Positions 8,908 through 18,506 of a DNA stretch of 64,000 bases are shown one piece after another. Below the pieces are notes generated by a model, which made no database searches, was not told the origin of the DNA, and saw only the letters and a list, made by a program, of their open reading frames with translations. Source of the stretch: Urinicoccus massiliensis (lineage in GTDB: Bacteria > Bacillota > Clostridia > Tissierellales > Peptoniphilaceae). A program made the translations under genes and the position numbers. Each line of letters starts with the position of its first letter. Position 1 is the stretch's first letter. The stretch lies in NCBI RefSeq assembly GCF_900120405.1, contig NZ_LT635493.1, positions 347,037 to 411,036 of the forward strand. The letters run 5' to 3'.

Positions 8908-9930
8908 TTATTTTCCTCCCAATAGGCGGTGGAGGTCTTCCCAGGGCAGGTCTTCCAGGTCTTGGTATTTAAAGGAAGGCTGGTCTTCCTTGTCCACCAT
9001 CACTGTCCGAATCCCCTCCACCATGTCTCCTTCCTTAAAGCAATAGTCAATGACCCTCAGGTCCATGTCAAGAGTTTCTTCCCGGGTCCAATACTTGCCA
9101 TAGTCGTATTTTAAATAGATAAGGGCCAGGGACAGGAGGGAGGCTTCTTCCAAGTCTTGGTAGAGGTCCCCATCTCGGTCTTTCACCCTTTCCTTAATTT
9201 CCTTCAGGGTCTTGGCCCCAAAGAGGTCTTGGATTTTTTCCAGGTCCTGGGGACTGTGGAGGGGGGCCAGGTCTTTTTGGTAGTCCCCTAAAAGATCTTG
9301 GATTTTTCTCAAGACTTCTTCCCTGCTTAGGCCTTCCAGGTCCAGGTCAAAAAGGTCTCCTTCAAAATTTTCCCAGGAATTTGAAGAAATGGTATGGCTG
9401 GCCCAACCCAGGTCCAAGGCATCCCGGCCGTTGATTTGGCTTCCCGTTAGGGACATATAGAGGGCCATGGCCCGGTCCATTTTGGAAAAGAAATAACCCA
9501 TGCCTACATCTGGCACCATACCCAGCCGGGCTTCTGGCATGGCCATCCGGGTACTTTCATCGGCAATCCTTATAGGACAGTCCATGCTGAGACCCAGGCC
9601 TCCTCCCATGGCAATGCCCCTGTAGGCTACAAGAATGGGCTTGGGAAATTTGGCCATCTTCTTGTCCAGGCGAAATTCTCTTTCAAAATAGGGAATGGGG
9701 TCTTCCCCTGTGGCTTGGACCTTCTTGTAGATGTCCACCACATCCCCACCGGCACAAAAGGCCCGGGGGCTGGTGGAGTCCAGGTAGACGGCCTTGACCC
9801 GGTCATTTTCCAGGACCTGGTCCATACACTGGTCAATAGCCTCAATCAAGTCCCTGTTCAGGGCATTGAGTTTATTGGGCCTGTCCAGGCTAATATGGGC
9901 AAAGTTTTTTTCTATTTTAAGTTCAAGCAT
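8908..9930 (-). CDS. 3-hydroxyisobutyryl-CoA hydrolase-like crotonase family protein
   Basis: 340 residues, the usual length of the ECH_2/HIBCH family rather than the ~260 of simple enoyl-CoA hydratases. The crotonase fold is seen in HISLDRPNKLNALN, the CoA/oxyanion-hole segment PRAFCAGGDV near residue 58, and GIAMGGGLGLSM near 108. The MPEARLGMVPDVG segment, with its Glu, near 133 is the HIBCH-type active site. The long C-terminal alpha-helical extension is also family-typical. Likely hydrolyses a short hydroxyacyl-CoA; the substrate is not proven. Starts at ATG 9930 after an A/G-rich ribosome site. Confidence 0.8.
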   Translation of the reverse strand: MLELKIEKNFAHISLDRPNKLNALNRDLIEAIDQCMDQVLENDRVKAVYLDSTSPRAFCAGGDVVDIYKKVQATGEDPIPYFEREFRLDKKMAKFPKPILVAYRGIAMGGGLGLSMDCPIRIADESTRMAMPEARLGMVPDVGMGYFFSKMDRAMALYMSLTGSQINGRDALDLGWASHTISSNSWENFEGDLFDLDLEGLSREEVLRKIQDLLGDYQKDLAPLHSPQDLEKIQDLFGAKTLKEIKERVKDRDGDLYQDLEEASLLSLALIYLKYDYGKYWTREETLDMDLRVIDYCFKEGDMVEGIRTVMVDKEDQPSFKYQDLEDLPWEDLHRLLGGK

Positions 9931-10002
9931 CTTTTCTTTCCTTTCTTTCCTTTTCTTCCTCTCTTTATTATATCGAAAGATGGAAAAGATAAAAGCCCAA
10001 AA

Positions 10003-10036
10003 GAAAAAAAGACAGGCATCTTTCGATACCTGCCTT
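10003..10036 (-). terminator. Terminator of tuf
   Basis: GGCAGGtATC-gaaa-GATgCCTG stem followed on the minus strand by TTTTTTTCTTTT, directly after the tuf stop. Confidence 0.9.
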
Positions 10037-10052
10037 GTAAGTTTCTAAGCTC

Positions 10053-11246
10053 TTAGCTTAATAATTTGGATACAACTCCTGCTCCTACTGTACGTCCTCC
10101 TTCACGAATTGCGAAACGAAGTCCTTCGTCCATGGCAATTGGGGTGATTAGGGTTACGGTAAAGGTTGCGTTGTCTCCTGGCATTACCATTTCTACGCCA
10201 TCGGCTAATTGGATGTCACCGGTTACGTCTGTGGTTCTGAAGTAGAATTGGGGTCTATAACCGTTGAAGAACGGGGTATGACGTCCACCTTCTTCTTTGG
10301 TTAGTACGTATACTTCTGCTTCAAATTTTGTATGGGGTTGGATGGTTCCTGGGGCTGCCAGTACTTGTCCACGTTCGATTTCGTCTCTTTGGACTCCACG
10401 TAGTAAGACTCCGATGTTGTCTCCGGCTTGGGCTTCGTCAAGCATTTTCTTGAACATTTCTACGCCGGTTACGACGACGGTTCTCTTTTCTTCGGTTAAT
10501 CCGACGATTTCTACGTTGTCGTTTACTTTTACGACTCCGCGTTCTACACGGCCTGTTGCTACGGTTCCACGTCCTGTAATGGAGAAGATGTCTTCTACGG
10601 GCATTAGGAAGGGGTGTTCTGTATCACGTTTTGGTGCTGGAATGTATTCGTCAACTTCTTCCATTAATTTGATGATTTTGTCTCCCCATTCTCCGTCTGG
10701 ATCTTCTAGGGCTTTTAGGGCGGATCCTACTACGATGGGTGTGTTGTCTCCGTCGAATTCGTATTCGCTTAAGAGGTCACGAACTTCCATTTCTACTAAT
10801 TCGATAAGTTCTGGGTCGTCTACTTGGTCTTCTTTGTTTAGGAAGACAACGATCTTTGGTACGCCTACTTGGCGGGAGAGTAGAATGTGTTCACGGGTTT
10901 GGGGCATGGGTCCATCTGCTGCGGATACTACGAGGATGGCGCCGTCCATTTGGGCTGCTCCTGTGATCATGTTTTTAACGTAGTCGGCATGGCCTGGGCA
11001 GTCTACGTGGGCGTAGTGACGGTTTGGTGTTTCGTATTCTACGTGGGATGTGGAAATGGTGATTCCACGTTCTCTTTCTTCGGGTGCCTTGTCGATGTTG
11101 GAGTAGTCTACGAATTCTCCTGAGCCGTATCTCTTGTTGAGTACAAGGGTAATGGCTGCTGTTAGGGTTGTTTTACCGTGGTCAACGTGACCAATGGTTC
11201 CAATGTTTACGTGGGGTTTCGTTCTTTCAAATTTTTCTTTTGCCAT
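10053..11246 (-). CDS. tuf: Elongation factor Tu
   Basis: 397 residues from [10 protein letters not shown]. Delivers aminoacyl-tRNA to the ribosome. The P-loop GHVDHGKT is at 19-26, the switch [10 protein letters not shown] and the NKED guanine-binding motif follow, then the two beta-barrel domains. An in-frame upstream start (11297) is rejected because AGGAGG sits just before ATG 11246. The gene has its own promoter and terminator and is not next to fusA or rpsG/rpsL, so it stands alone rather than in a str operon. I cannot tell whether a second copy exists. Confidence 0.98.
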   Translation of the reverse strand: MAKEKFERTKPHVNIGTIGHVDHGKTTLTAAITLVLNKRYGSGEFVDYSNIDKAPEERERGITISTSHVEYETPNRHYAHVDCPGHADYVKNMITGAAQMDGAILVVSAADGPMPQTREHILLSRQVGVPKIVVFLNKEDQVDDPELIELVEMEVRDLLSEYEFDGDNTPIVVGSALKALEDPDGEWGDKIIKLMEEVDEYIPAPKRDTEHPFLMPVEDIFSITGRGTVATGRVERGVVKVNDNVEIVGLTEEKRTVVVTGVEMFKKMLDEAQAGDNIGVLLRGVQRDEIERGQVLAAPGTIQPHTKFEAEVYVLTKEEGGRHTPFFNGYRPQFYFRTTDVTGDIQLADGVEMVMPGDNATFTVTLITPIAMDEGLRFAIREGGRTVGAGVVSKLLS

Positions 11247-11288
11247 GGTTCTCCTCCTATATTTAAGAAATGACTTTATTTTGTTCTT

Positions 11289-11317
11289 ATCATACAATAA
11301 ATTTGTCTTAAAAGCAA
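11289..11317 (-). promoter_or_regulatory. Promoter of tuf
   Basis: TTGCTT (11317-11312), 17-nt spacer, TATGAT (11294-11289) on the minus strand, about 40 nt before the ATG. Confidence 0.65.
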
Positions 11318-11349
11318 CTATTTATGGTGGTTTTTACAGGCTCGGGCTT

Positions 11350-12186
11350 TTAAAAGCTAATGACAATGCCTCCGTCATCAGCATAGGCCGAAGACAAGCC
11401 CCCTGTTGGCACCACCACGACATCGTCAAAGCGGTAGAGGTCCAGGATTTTTTTCTTAAAAAATTCCGCCTTTTCCTCGGCATTGGACTGGCTGATGTAG
11501 AGGGTCCGACCTTCTGTTTTTTCTACAATCCTGCCAATGGCCTTGGCCAGCTTGTCCAGGGATTTTTTAAAGCCCCGGTTGAGTTCAAAGAGTTCGATTT
11601 CTCCCTTGACCCCCTGCATAATGGGTTTGATGTTCAGGGTCTTGGCAATGAGGCCGGCGGACTTTCTAATCCGGCCGTTTTTAATGAGGTTGTTGAGGCT
11701 TTCCAGGATAAAGAAGGTCTCCATTTCCCGGATAAACTTTTCCCCCTTTTCTACAATTTCATCAAAGGCCAGGCCTTGGTCCATAAGGCTCTTGATGTGG
11801 TAGGCTAGGTTGGTTTCTCCGGCAGAGGCGGACTGGCTATTAAAGATATGGATCCTGGTTTGGGGGTTTTCTTCTTGGAAGTCCTTGGCTGCCAGGGTGG
11901 CGGAATTATAGGACCCGGAAAGTTTATCGCTAATGGTAATGACAAAAATTCCATCTGCCTCCTTGTTAAAAACCTCTTGGTAGTCATAGGGGGAGGGACA
12001 GCTGGTTTTAATGGCCTTCTTGGAGGCGTTCATGGCCTCCCGCATGGCTTGGATTTGGCTCCGGTCCTTGTCCACAAAGTCTTCTCCTTCGACTTGGATG
12101 GTAAAGGCAACCAGTTGGATGTCCAAGGATTTTTCAAGCTCATCAGTTAAGTCGACGCTGGAGTCGCCAACAAGTTGGTAGTTCAT
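11350..12186 (-). CDS. DegV family fatty-acid-binding protein
   Basis: About 278 residues. It begins YQLVGDSSVDLTDEL, the DegV nucleus (DSSxDL), followed by the TSCPSPYDYQEVF segment and ITISDKLSGSYNSA, all hallmarks of DegV/FakB proteins. These bind a fatty acid and, in the FakA/FakB system, present it for phosphorylation so exogenous lipid can enter phospholipid synthesis. No fakA kinase is in the window. Two ATGs overlap the glmM stop; the second (12186) is better spaced from GGGAGG. Co-transcribed with glmM. Confidence 0.9.
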   Translation of the reverse strand: MNYQLVGDSSVDLTDELEKSLDIQLVAFTIQVEGEDFVDKDRSQIQAMREAMNASKKAIKTSCPSPYDYQEVFNKEADGIFVITISDKLSGSYNSATLAAKDFQEENPQTRIHIFNSQSASAGETNLAYHIKSLMDQGLAFDEIVEKGEKFIREMETFFILESLNNLIKNGRIRKSAGLIAKTLNIKPIMQGVKGEIELFELNRGFKKSLDKLAKAIGRIVEKTEGRTLYISQSNAEEKAEFFKKKILDLYRFDDVVVVPTGGLSSAYADDGGIVISF

Positions 12187-13523
12187 CATTCACCTCCCAG
12201 TTGTTTTTGGATCAAGTCTGCAAGTACTTGAGCATCTTCTTGCATTTCAACGAGGTCTGTTCCTTCAATCATGACCCGGATTAGGGGTTCTGTTCCTGAG
12301 GGTCGGATGACAATCCGTCCCCTGTCCTCATATTTTTTCTTAAGGGCCTCAATGGCTTTTTCCAGGACCTCATCTGCCATGTAGTCTTTTTTCTTCCGGT
12401 CCAGAACTCTTGCATTGACCAGGACTTGGGGGTAGGTGGTCATGAGGTCATTTAAATAGGACAGGGGCTTTTGACTTTCCAGCATGACTTCGATTAAGTG
12501 GAGGCCGGTAGCCAGGCCGTCTCCTGTTGTATTGTAGTCTGTAAAGATAATGTGGCCCGATTGTTCGCCCCCTAGGACATAGCCCTTGTCCCGCATTTCT
12601 TCCAGGACATATCGGTCTCCCACCTTGGCTTCAATAAAGTCTACGTCAATGGATTCCAGATATTTTTTCAGGCCCAGGTTGGACATAAGGGTTCCAACCA
12701 CGCCGCCATTGAGCTGGTCTTTTTGATGGAGATGGTGGGCACAAATGGCCAGGATGTGGTCTCCGTCTACAATCCGCCCCTCTTCATCTACGGCAATAAT
12801 CCGGTCTGCATCTCCGTCAAAGGAAAAGCCCAGGTCGGCTTCCTTAGACAGGACCAGGTTTTGGATGACCTTGGGGTTGGTGGACCCGCAGTCCAAGTTG
12901 ATATTTTTCCCATTGGGGTTGGTGTTTAAGGCAAAGACATTGGCCCCTAGAGAGGTTAATACATAGGGGGCAATCTTGGATAGGGCTCCGTTTCCACAGT
13001 CCAGGGCAATTTTTAAGCCGCTTAACTTGTGGGGACAAAGGGATTGGAGGTACCTAGTGTATTGCTTGGCCAGGGAGGGGTCCAGGGTCAAGTGGCCGAA
13101 ATTTTCCGTATTTTCAGGAAATTCCTTGCGTTTTAAGAGGTAGTCTTCCAATTCTTCTTCCACCTGGTCTGGCAGCTTGTAGCCATCTTGGGAGAAAAAT
13201 TTAATTCCATTGTAGTTGTAGGGGTTGTGGCTGGCCGAGATCACCACGCCGCAAGTATAGTTTAAGGTCCTAGTTAAGTAGGCAATCCCCGGTGTGGGAA
13301 TGACTCCCACCAGGGTCACGTCCATCCCCATGCTCATGAGGCCTGTAGCCAGGGCAGCCTCTAACATATTTGCAGATTCTCTGGTATCTGTTCCAATGAG
13401 GCAAGAGCCTTGGTTTTTCCCTAAAACAAAACCAGCAGCCTTGCCCACTTCCAGGGCCAATTCAGCCGTTAAGGCTTGGCCGGCAATGCCCCGGATACCA
13501 TCTGTACCGAATAATTCTGTCAA
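12186..13523 (-). CDS. glmM: Phosphoglucosamine mutase
   Basis: Converts glucosamine-6-phosphate to glucosamine-1-phosphate on the route to UDP-GlcNAc and peptidoglycan. 445 residues. It starts LFGTDGIRG, the phosphoserine loop ISASHNPYNYNGIKFF is near residues 95-110, the metal site DGDADR near 239, and the substrate loop RPSGTEPLIRVM near the C-terminus. Start is a TTG with AAGGAG 8 nt before it. Its stop overlaps the start of degV. Confidence 0.96.
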   Translation of the reverse strand: MTELFGTDGIRGIAGQALTAELALEVGKAAGFVLGKNQGSCLIGTDTRESANMLEAALATGLMSMGMDVTLVGVIPTPGIAYLTRTLNYTCGVVISASHNPYNYNGIKFFSQDGYKLPDQVEEELEDYLLKRKEFPENTENFGHLTLDPSLAKQYTRYLQSLCPHKLSGLKIALDCGNGALSKIAPYVLTSLGANVFALNTNPNGKNINLDCGSTNPKVIQNLVLSKEADLGFSFDGDADRIIAVDEEGRIVDGDHILAICAHHLHQKDQLNGGVVGTLMSNLGLKKYLESIDVDFIEAKVGDRYVLEEMRDKGYVLGGEQSGHIIFTDYNTTGDGLATGLHLIEVMLESQKPLSYLNDLMTTYPQVLVNARVLDRKKKDYMADEVLEKAIEALKKKYEDRGRIVIRPSGTEPLIRVMIEGTDLVEMQEDAQVLADLIQKQLGGE

Positions 13524-13681
13524 TGTAAAGTCTCCTTTTTTCTTTTCGGTTCTCTCCTGAACCTATCTAGCCTTTATTATACCATATTTCCAGGACCTGT
13601 AAAATCTCTAAATCAAGACAAGGCCCCCAACCAGGGCTTTTTAAATTCCCCACAAGTTTTTTTTCTTTTGCAGGACCAGTA

Positions 13682-13690
13682 TGTTATAAT
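13682..13690 (+). promoter_or_regulatory. Extended -10 promoter of the lipoprotein operon
   Basis: TGTTATAAT (TG-N-TATAAT) 40 nt before the lipoprotein ATG, without a clear -35. Confidence 0.55.
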
Positions 13691-13729
13691 GAAAGAAAAG
13701 CAATGACTCAATTTTGATGGAGGAATCGT

Positions 13730-14434
13730 ATGAAAAAAACTCTAGCCATAAGTGGTTTATCCCTGGCACTTATTTTAACAGCCTGTGGACAAAAGGATGG
13801 TCAAGATCAAAAGGTCCAAAAACCAATCAACACCAGTCCGAAAATTGAAGAATCTTCCCCCAGCTTAAATGAAGGCTCCGAAGACAAGCAAGGTGTGAGC
13901 CGGGAGGATGTACGCAAGCTCATGACCCAGTCTGACTACATCAGCCGGGTTAAGTTGACCCAGCTTGGAGACGGGCAAACCGAATTAACCATCCTGGACA
14001 ACTACAAGGGAAGTCTGTCCAACATTGAATTTACAGAACCCAAAAACCTATCCACCAACAAGGAATACTTAATTTTTTACAAGGACGATGAAGACGGAAA
14101 TGTGGTAGCCACCAGCAAGGATGCCGTCATTGAAGTGGCAACAAAAAATGACACTGTCCTGGACTATATCGAAAAAACCTATGCCAAGACAGACCAAACA
14201 GAAGGCCAATCCAGCCGGAAAAAAGAAGATAAGAAAAAAGACTCTTCTGACGAAAAAAAGAAGTCCTCTTCTAAGGAAGACAAGGAAGAATCCAAATCTT
14301 CCTCCAAGTCCTCCAAGGATAGCAAGGACTCTTCTTCCCAAGACGAATCCAAGTCCAAGAAGTCCACATCCAGTGAATCTAAGAGCAAAGAATCCACAAA
14401 GACTTCTTCAAAATCCACTACAGATGAAGAATAA
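13730..14434 (+). CDS. Lipoprotein with Lys/Ser-rich C-terminal tail
   Basis: 234 residues. The N-terminus MKKTLAISGLSLALILTAC ends in a lipobox (LTAC), so the mature protein should be attached to the outer face of the membrane through Cys19. Residues ~60-150 form a small globular part (VRKLMTQSDYISRVKL...LILDNYKGSL). From ~155 to the end it is a low-complexity Lys/Ser/Glu tail. I do not recognise the globular domain. Eleven bases separate it from the next gene, so the two exported proteins form an operon. Confidence 0.8.
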   Translation: MKKTLAISGLSLALILTACGQKDGQDQKVQKPINTSPKIEESSPSLNEGSEDKQGVSREDVRKLMTQSDYISRVKLTQLGDGQTELTILDNYKGSLSNIEFTEPKNLSTNKEYLIFYKDDEDGNVVATSKDAVIEVATKNDTVLDYIEKTYAKTDQTEGQSSRKKEDKKKDSSDEKKKSSSKEDKEESKSSSKSSKDSKDSSSQDESKSKKSTSSESKSKESTKTSSKSTTDEE

Positions 14435-14445
14435 AAGGAGCAAGT

Positions 14446-15417
14446 ATGCATAAAAAATTAGCCGGCTTAGGCCTAGCTGCCTGCCTGGTTTTAAGCCAAG
14501 GAATTTACGCCGCCTCACCCATTAAGATCCTATTAAACGGCCAAGAAATCAAGGGGGATGTCGCCCCCCAAGTCAAGTCCCAAAGAACCTTTGTGCCCCT
14601 GCGTTTTGTTTCAGAAGCCCTGGGCTACAAGGTGGACTGGTTCCAAAAAGACCAATCCGTTTCCATTGCCAAGGGCCAAAAGCAAATCAAGCTCTGGCTG
14701 GGGAAAAAGACCCTGGAAAGCCAAGGGAAAAAATCCACCATGGATATTGCCCCCTATGCCAGCCAAGAAAGGACCTTTGTGCCCCTGCGCTTTGTAGCTG
14801 AAAACCTGGGTGTCAAGGTAGATTGGGACCAAAAAAACCAAACCGTTCTTTTGACAGATGATAACCTAGCCGGAAAAAATGTAGCCAAGTCCTTCCTGGA
14901 AGGAGTGGACCTGACCCACTTAAATCCTGAAGAAGTGGCCTATGTGAAAAACTTTGACCAAAAGCAACAAGTCCTGGTTCAAGAACTGGCCAACTTCCGC
15001 AACCTGGCCTTCCGGGACTTTAACAAGTACAGCAAGGACCAAGTGGGACAAAAGATGGCCCAAGTAGGTGGCCAAATCGTCTCCACCGCCAAGGAAATGG
15101 AAGCCCTCCAGGCTCCTGCAAGATTCCAAGAAAGCCATGCTCTTTTTAGCAAGGTCTCCCAAGCCCTTCCCGGCATCCTGGAAGACTACAAGGCCGCCTT
15201 TTTAAGCGACGACTCCCTAAGTGCCGCCGGCCTTACCAGCAAGCTCACCGACTATTCTGTAGCCATGCGGCAAATTGTGGACCAAATGACGGCCACCATT
15301 AAAAACCAGGAAGTCAAAAGAAACCAGGATGTAGACAGCTTTTTAAAGACCAAGGACGACCAACTCTTCCAAGACCAAACCATCAAAAACCTCATGAACC
15401 AAATCCTGAAAAAGTAA
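14446..15417 (+). CDS. Secreted protein with copper-amine-oxidase-N-like stalk domain
   Basis: 323 residues with a signal peptide (cleavage near IYAAS). Residues ~27-140 contain two halves of the copper amine oxidase N-terminal-like fold: ILLNGQEIKGD and RTFVPLRFVSEALGYKVDW, then RTFVPLRFVAENLGVKVDW. This is a non-catalytic module common on surface proteins of Firmicutes. The C-terminal ~170 residues are mostly helical (EMEALQAPARFQESHALF) and unassigned. Two other proteins here (21726-24446, 56645-58714) carry the same module. Confidence 0.8.
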   Translation: MHKKLAGLGLAACLVLSQGIYAASPIKILLNGQEIKGDVAPQVKSQRTFVPLRFVSEALGYKVDWFQKDQSVSIAKGQKQIKLWLGKKTLESQGKKSTMDIAPYASQERTFVPLRFVAENLGVKVDWDQKNQTVLLTDDNLAGKNVAKSFLEGVDLTHLNPEEVAYVKNFDQKQQVLVQELANFRNLAFRDFNKYSKDQVGQKMAQVGGQIVSTAKEMEALQAPARFQESHALFSKVSQALPGILEDYKAAFLSDDSLSAAGLTSKLTDYSVAMRQIVDQMTATIKNQEVKRNQDVDSFLKTKDDQLFQDQTIKNLMNQILKK

Positions 15418-15422
15418 ATGTT

Positions 15423-15448
15423 AAAGCCTGCTTAAGCAGGCTTTTTTT
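15423..15448 (+). terminator. Terminator of the stalk-domain operon
   Basis: Perfect palindrome AAGCCTGCTTAAGCAGGCTT running into seven T. Confidence 0.9.
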
Positions 15449-15507
15449 ATTTTCTTCTGCCCTTCTATTTGTTAAAATTTAGGCCTTCTTTTACATTGAA
15501 TGACCTG

Positions 15508-15536
15508 TTGAATCTTGGGGGATTTTTCGATAAAAT
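15508..15536 (+). promoter_or_regulatory. Promoter of the aconitase operon
   Basis: TTGAAT, 17-nt spacer, TAAAAT, about 45 nt before the aconitase start. Confidence 0.55.
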
Positions 15537-15580
15537 AGACCTTAATTATTTGCTATCTTTATAAACTAAAGGAGATGCCT

Positions 15581-17497
15581 ATGCCAAAAACATTAACCTA
15601 TAAACTCATTGCCTCCCATCTTTTAGATGGGGACTTGGAAGCTGGCAAAGAAGTTTGCTTGAAGATCAACCAAACCCTGACCCAGGATTCTACAGGAACC
15701 ATGGTCTACCTCCAACTGGAGGCCCTGGACGTGGACAAGTTGGCTACAGACCTTTCTGTGGCCTACATCGACCACAACATGCTCCAAGCCGGCTTTGAAA
15801 ATGCCGACGACCACGCCTTTATCCAGTCGGCAGCAGAAAAATATGGCCTCATCTTCTCCAAACCCGGGGGAGGCATTTGCCACCAAGTCCACCTGGAACG
15901 CTTTGGTAAGCCCGGAGCCACCCTGATTGGGTCTGACTCCCATACACCTACTGCCGGGGGTTTAGGCTCTCTAGCTATTGGGGCTGGAGGTCTGGATGTG
16001 GCCGTGGCCATGGCCAAGGGATTTTACTTCTTAACCCTTCCCAAGGTCTATGAAGTCTACTTAAAGGGATCTTTAAAGGCCAACTGCAATGCCAAGGACG
16101 TCATCCTAACCGTTTTGCAAAAACTTTCCGTCAAGGGTGGCGTGGGTTATATTATGGAATACACCGGTCCTGGGGTCAAAAACCTATCTGTTCCGGACCG
16201 GGCCACCATTTGCAATATGGGAGCGGAATTGGGGGCCACCAGCTCCATCTTCCCCTCTGACCAAGTGACCCGGGACTTTTTACGGGCCCACCACCGGGAA
16301 GGAGACTTCCTTGAACTGGGACCAGACCCAGGAGCCTCTTATGACGCCCGTTTGGAAATTGACCTGTCGGCTATTGAGCCCATGGTGGCCAAGCCCCATA
16401 GTCCCGACGCCGTTGTTCCCGTTTCAGAAATTGACTCCCTCAAGGTGGACCAAGTGGCCATAGGGTCTTGTACCAATTCTTCCTATGCCGACCTTATGGC
16501 TGTGGCTCAAATTTTAAGGGGCCACCGGGTCCATCCCGACGTTTCCCTGGTCATTAGTCCAGGGTCAGCCAATGTCTTGAAGATGCTGGCAGAAAATGGA
16601 GCCCTAGCCACCATGATTGCCTCAGGAGCCCGGATTTTAGAATCTGCCTGTGGCCCCTGTATCGGCATGGGCCAAGCCCCCAAGTCCAAAGGCATCAGCC
16701 TCCGGACCTTTAACCGCAACTTCAAGGGCCGGTCCGGCACCAAGGACGCCCAAATCTACCTTGTGAGTCCCCAAACAGCTGCCAGCTCAGCCATTAAGGG
16801 CTACTTAACTCCCGGCCAAGAAGTGGATCCTTCCAGTCTTTCTTCCTATGACCATGTAGATGATTACTTTATCTATCCCAAGGAAAAAGACCAGAGACGG
16901 AAGGACCTGGCCATGGGACCCAACATCAAGCCCTTCCCCTTAAACGACCCCCTGGAAGACCAAATCCAAAAAAAGGTCCTCTTAAAGGTCCAAGACAATG
17001 TCACTACTGACGACATTGTTCCCAGCCACGCTGGACTTTTACCCTACCGGTCCAACATCCCCCACCTGGCCCATTATGCCTTTACCACCCTGGTGGATGA
17101 CTTTTACGACCGGGCCAAGAAAAATAACGGGGGCTTTATCCTGGCGGGAGACAACTACGGCCAAGGGTCTTCTCGGGAGCACGCCGCCTTGGTCCCCCTC
17201 TATCTTGGAGTCAAGGCCGTTTTAGCCAAGAGCTTTGCCCGGATCCACCGGTCCAACCTCATCAACTCCGGTATCCTCCCCTTGACCTTTGCCGATCCAG
17301 CCAGCTATGACCTGGTGGATCCAGAAGATGAGCTTCTTTTAGACAACTTACATGAGGGCCTGACCAAGGGTCAAATCTTGGCCTTCAACAAGACCAAGGG
17401 CCTGGCCTTTTCCCTAGAATTCAAGGGCTCTCCCAGAGAGTTGGCCATCCTTTTGGCTGGAGGCAACTTAAATTATTCAAAAAATTTGGAGGTTTAA
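15581..17497 (+). CDS. Aconitate hydratase
   Basis: Isomerises citrate to isocitrate with a [4Fe-4S] cluster. 638 residues from MPKTLTYK; an ATG six bases upstream is too close to the GGAG site. Cluster ligands are visible in GSCTNSSYADL (near 300) and SACGPCIGMGQAP (near 360). Substrate-binding motifs GSDSHTPTAGGLG (near 120) and GDNYGQGSSREHAALVP (C-terminal swivel domain) are intact. The length fits the compact bacterial/mitochondrial-type enzyme. It is followed one base later by isocitrate dehydrogenase and then citrate synthase, forming a citrate-to-2-oxoglutarate operon. Confidence 0.95.
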   Translation: MPKTLTYKLIASHLLDGDLEAGKEVCLKINQTLTQDSTGTMVYLQLEALDVDKLATDLSVAYIDHNMLQAGFENADDHAFIQSAAEKYGLIFSKPGGGICHQVHLERFGKPGATLIGSDSHTPTAGGLGSLAIGAGGLDVAVAMAKGFYFLTLPKVYEVYLKGSLKANCNAKDVILTVLQKLSVKGGVGYIMEYTGPGVKNLSVPDRATICNMGAELGATSSIFPSDQVTRDFLRAHHREGDFLELGPDPGASYDARLEIDLSAIEPMVAKPHSPDAVVPVSEIDSLKVDQVAIGSCTNSSYADLMAVAQILRGHRVHPDVSLVISPGSANVLKMLAENGALATMIASGARILESACGPCIGMGQAPKSKGISLRTFNRNFKGRSGTKDAQIYLVSPQTAASSAIKGYLTPGQEVDPSSLSSYDHVDDYFIYPKEKDQRRKDLAMGPNIKPFPLNDPLEDQIQKKVLLKVQDNVTTDDIVPSHAGLLPYRSNIPHLAHYAFTTLVDDFYDRAKKNNGGFILAGDNYGQGSSREHAALVPLYLGVKAVLAKSFARIHRSNLINSGILPLTFADPASYDLVDPEDELLLDNLHEGLTKGQILAFNKTKGLAFSLEFKGSPRELAILLAGGNLNYSKNLEV

Positions 17498-17498
17498 T

Positions 17499-18506
17499 AT
17501 GATTAGCTTAATTCCCGGCGACGGGGTAGGAAAAGAATTAGCCAAGCTCTTAATCCGTCTCTTTAAGGACTTGCAAATTCCCCTTTCCTTTGACATCCAA
17601 GAAGCCGGCAAGGAAGAATATGAAAAACACGGGGTCTACTTACCCGATAGCCTCTTCCGGAGCCTGGAAAAAAACAAGGTGGCCATTAAGGGCCCCATGA
17701 CCACCCCCATTGGGGAGGGCTTCCGGTCTTTAAATGTCCAACTCCGTAAAAAATACGACCTCTATACCAATATCCGTCCCATTAAGGAGCTGGGCCCCTG
17801 GAAAAATCCAGACCAAGCCATTGACCTGGTTATCTTTCGGGAAAATACCGAAGACCTCTACCGGGGTGTGGAAGAAATGGTTTCGGATACCGAGGCCCAT
17901 TCCATTAAAATCATCACCTACCAAGGGTCCAGACGCTTGATTAAACGGGCCTTTGACTATGCCCTGGACCATGGCTATCCCAAGGTGACCCTGGTTACCA
18001 AGGCCAACATTATGAAATTTACCGACGGCCTCTTTCTTAAAGCCGGTCGGGACCTGGCCAAGGACTATCCCACCATTGAATTGGAAGAAGTCCTGGTGGA
18101 CAACATGGCCATGCAGTTGGTTTTAAACCCCTATCAATTTAATGTCATTGCCACAGAAAACCTCTATGGAGATATTTTATCCGACCTGGCTGCCGGTTTA
18201 ATTGGCGGTCTGGGCCTGGTGCCCGGAGCCAACATGGGAGATGGCATGGCCATCTTTGAATCTGTCCATGGAACGGCTCCCGACCTGGCCGGCAAGGACC
18301 TGGTCAACCCAACGGCCTTTTTCCTGTCTGCCTGTATGATGCTGGACTATTTGGACCTGGGGGCCTATGCCGGAGCCATCCGCCAAGGTCTGGATAGCCT
18401 ACTATCTAACAAGGAAACTTCCACCCGAGACCTGGGTGGCCCCCTAAGGGCTTCAGAATTTACTGACCTCTTAATCCAAAGGGTCAAGGAGATCAAGCAT
18501 GGATAA
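17499..18506 (+). CDS. Isocitrate dehydrogenase, probably NAD-dependent
   Basis: 335 residues of the isocitrate/isopropylmalate dehydrogenase family. It has the IPGDGVGKE start, the substrate loop GEGFRSLNVQLRKKYDLYTNIRP near 68-90 typical of NAD-type isocitrate dehydrogenases, ENTEDLYRGVE, and the metal/cofactor segment NLYGDILSDLAAGLIGGLGLVPGAN. HGTAPDLAGKD near 250 belongs to the cofactor pocket. Position between aconitase and citrate synthase supports isocitrate over isopropylmalate as substrate. Its last codons overlap the citrate synthase start by 8 bp. NAD preference is inferred from size and motif only. Confidence 0.88.
   Translation: MISLIPGDGVGKELAKLLIRLFKDLQIPLSFDIQEAGKEEYEKHGVYLPDSLFRSLEKNKVAIKGPMTTPIGEGFRSLNVQLRKKYDLYTNIRPIKELGPWKNPDQAIDLVIFRENTEDLYRGVEEMVSDTEAHSIKIITYQGSRRLIKRAFDYALDHGYPKVTLVTKANIMKFTDGLFLKAGRDLAKDYPTIELEEVLVDNMAMQLVLNPYQFNVIATENLYGDILSDLAAGLIGGLGLVPGANMGDGMAIFESVHGTAPDLAGKDLVNPTAFFLSACMMLDYLDLGAYAGAIRQGLDSLLSNKETSTRDLGGPLRASEFTDLLIQRVKEIKHG

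Noticed and set aside
10297-10983. 228-codon plus-strand frame opposite tuf
   Set aside because: Ser/Thr-rich antisense shadow of a highly expressed gene; no ribosome site or homology.
13618-13645. GGCCC/GGGC hairpin with T tract upstream of the lipoprotein operon
   Set aside because: It points in the plus direction with no plus-strand gene before it; no clear role, possibly chance.
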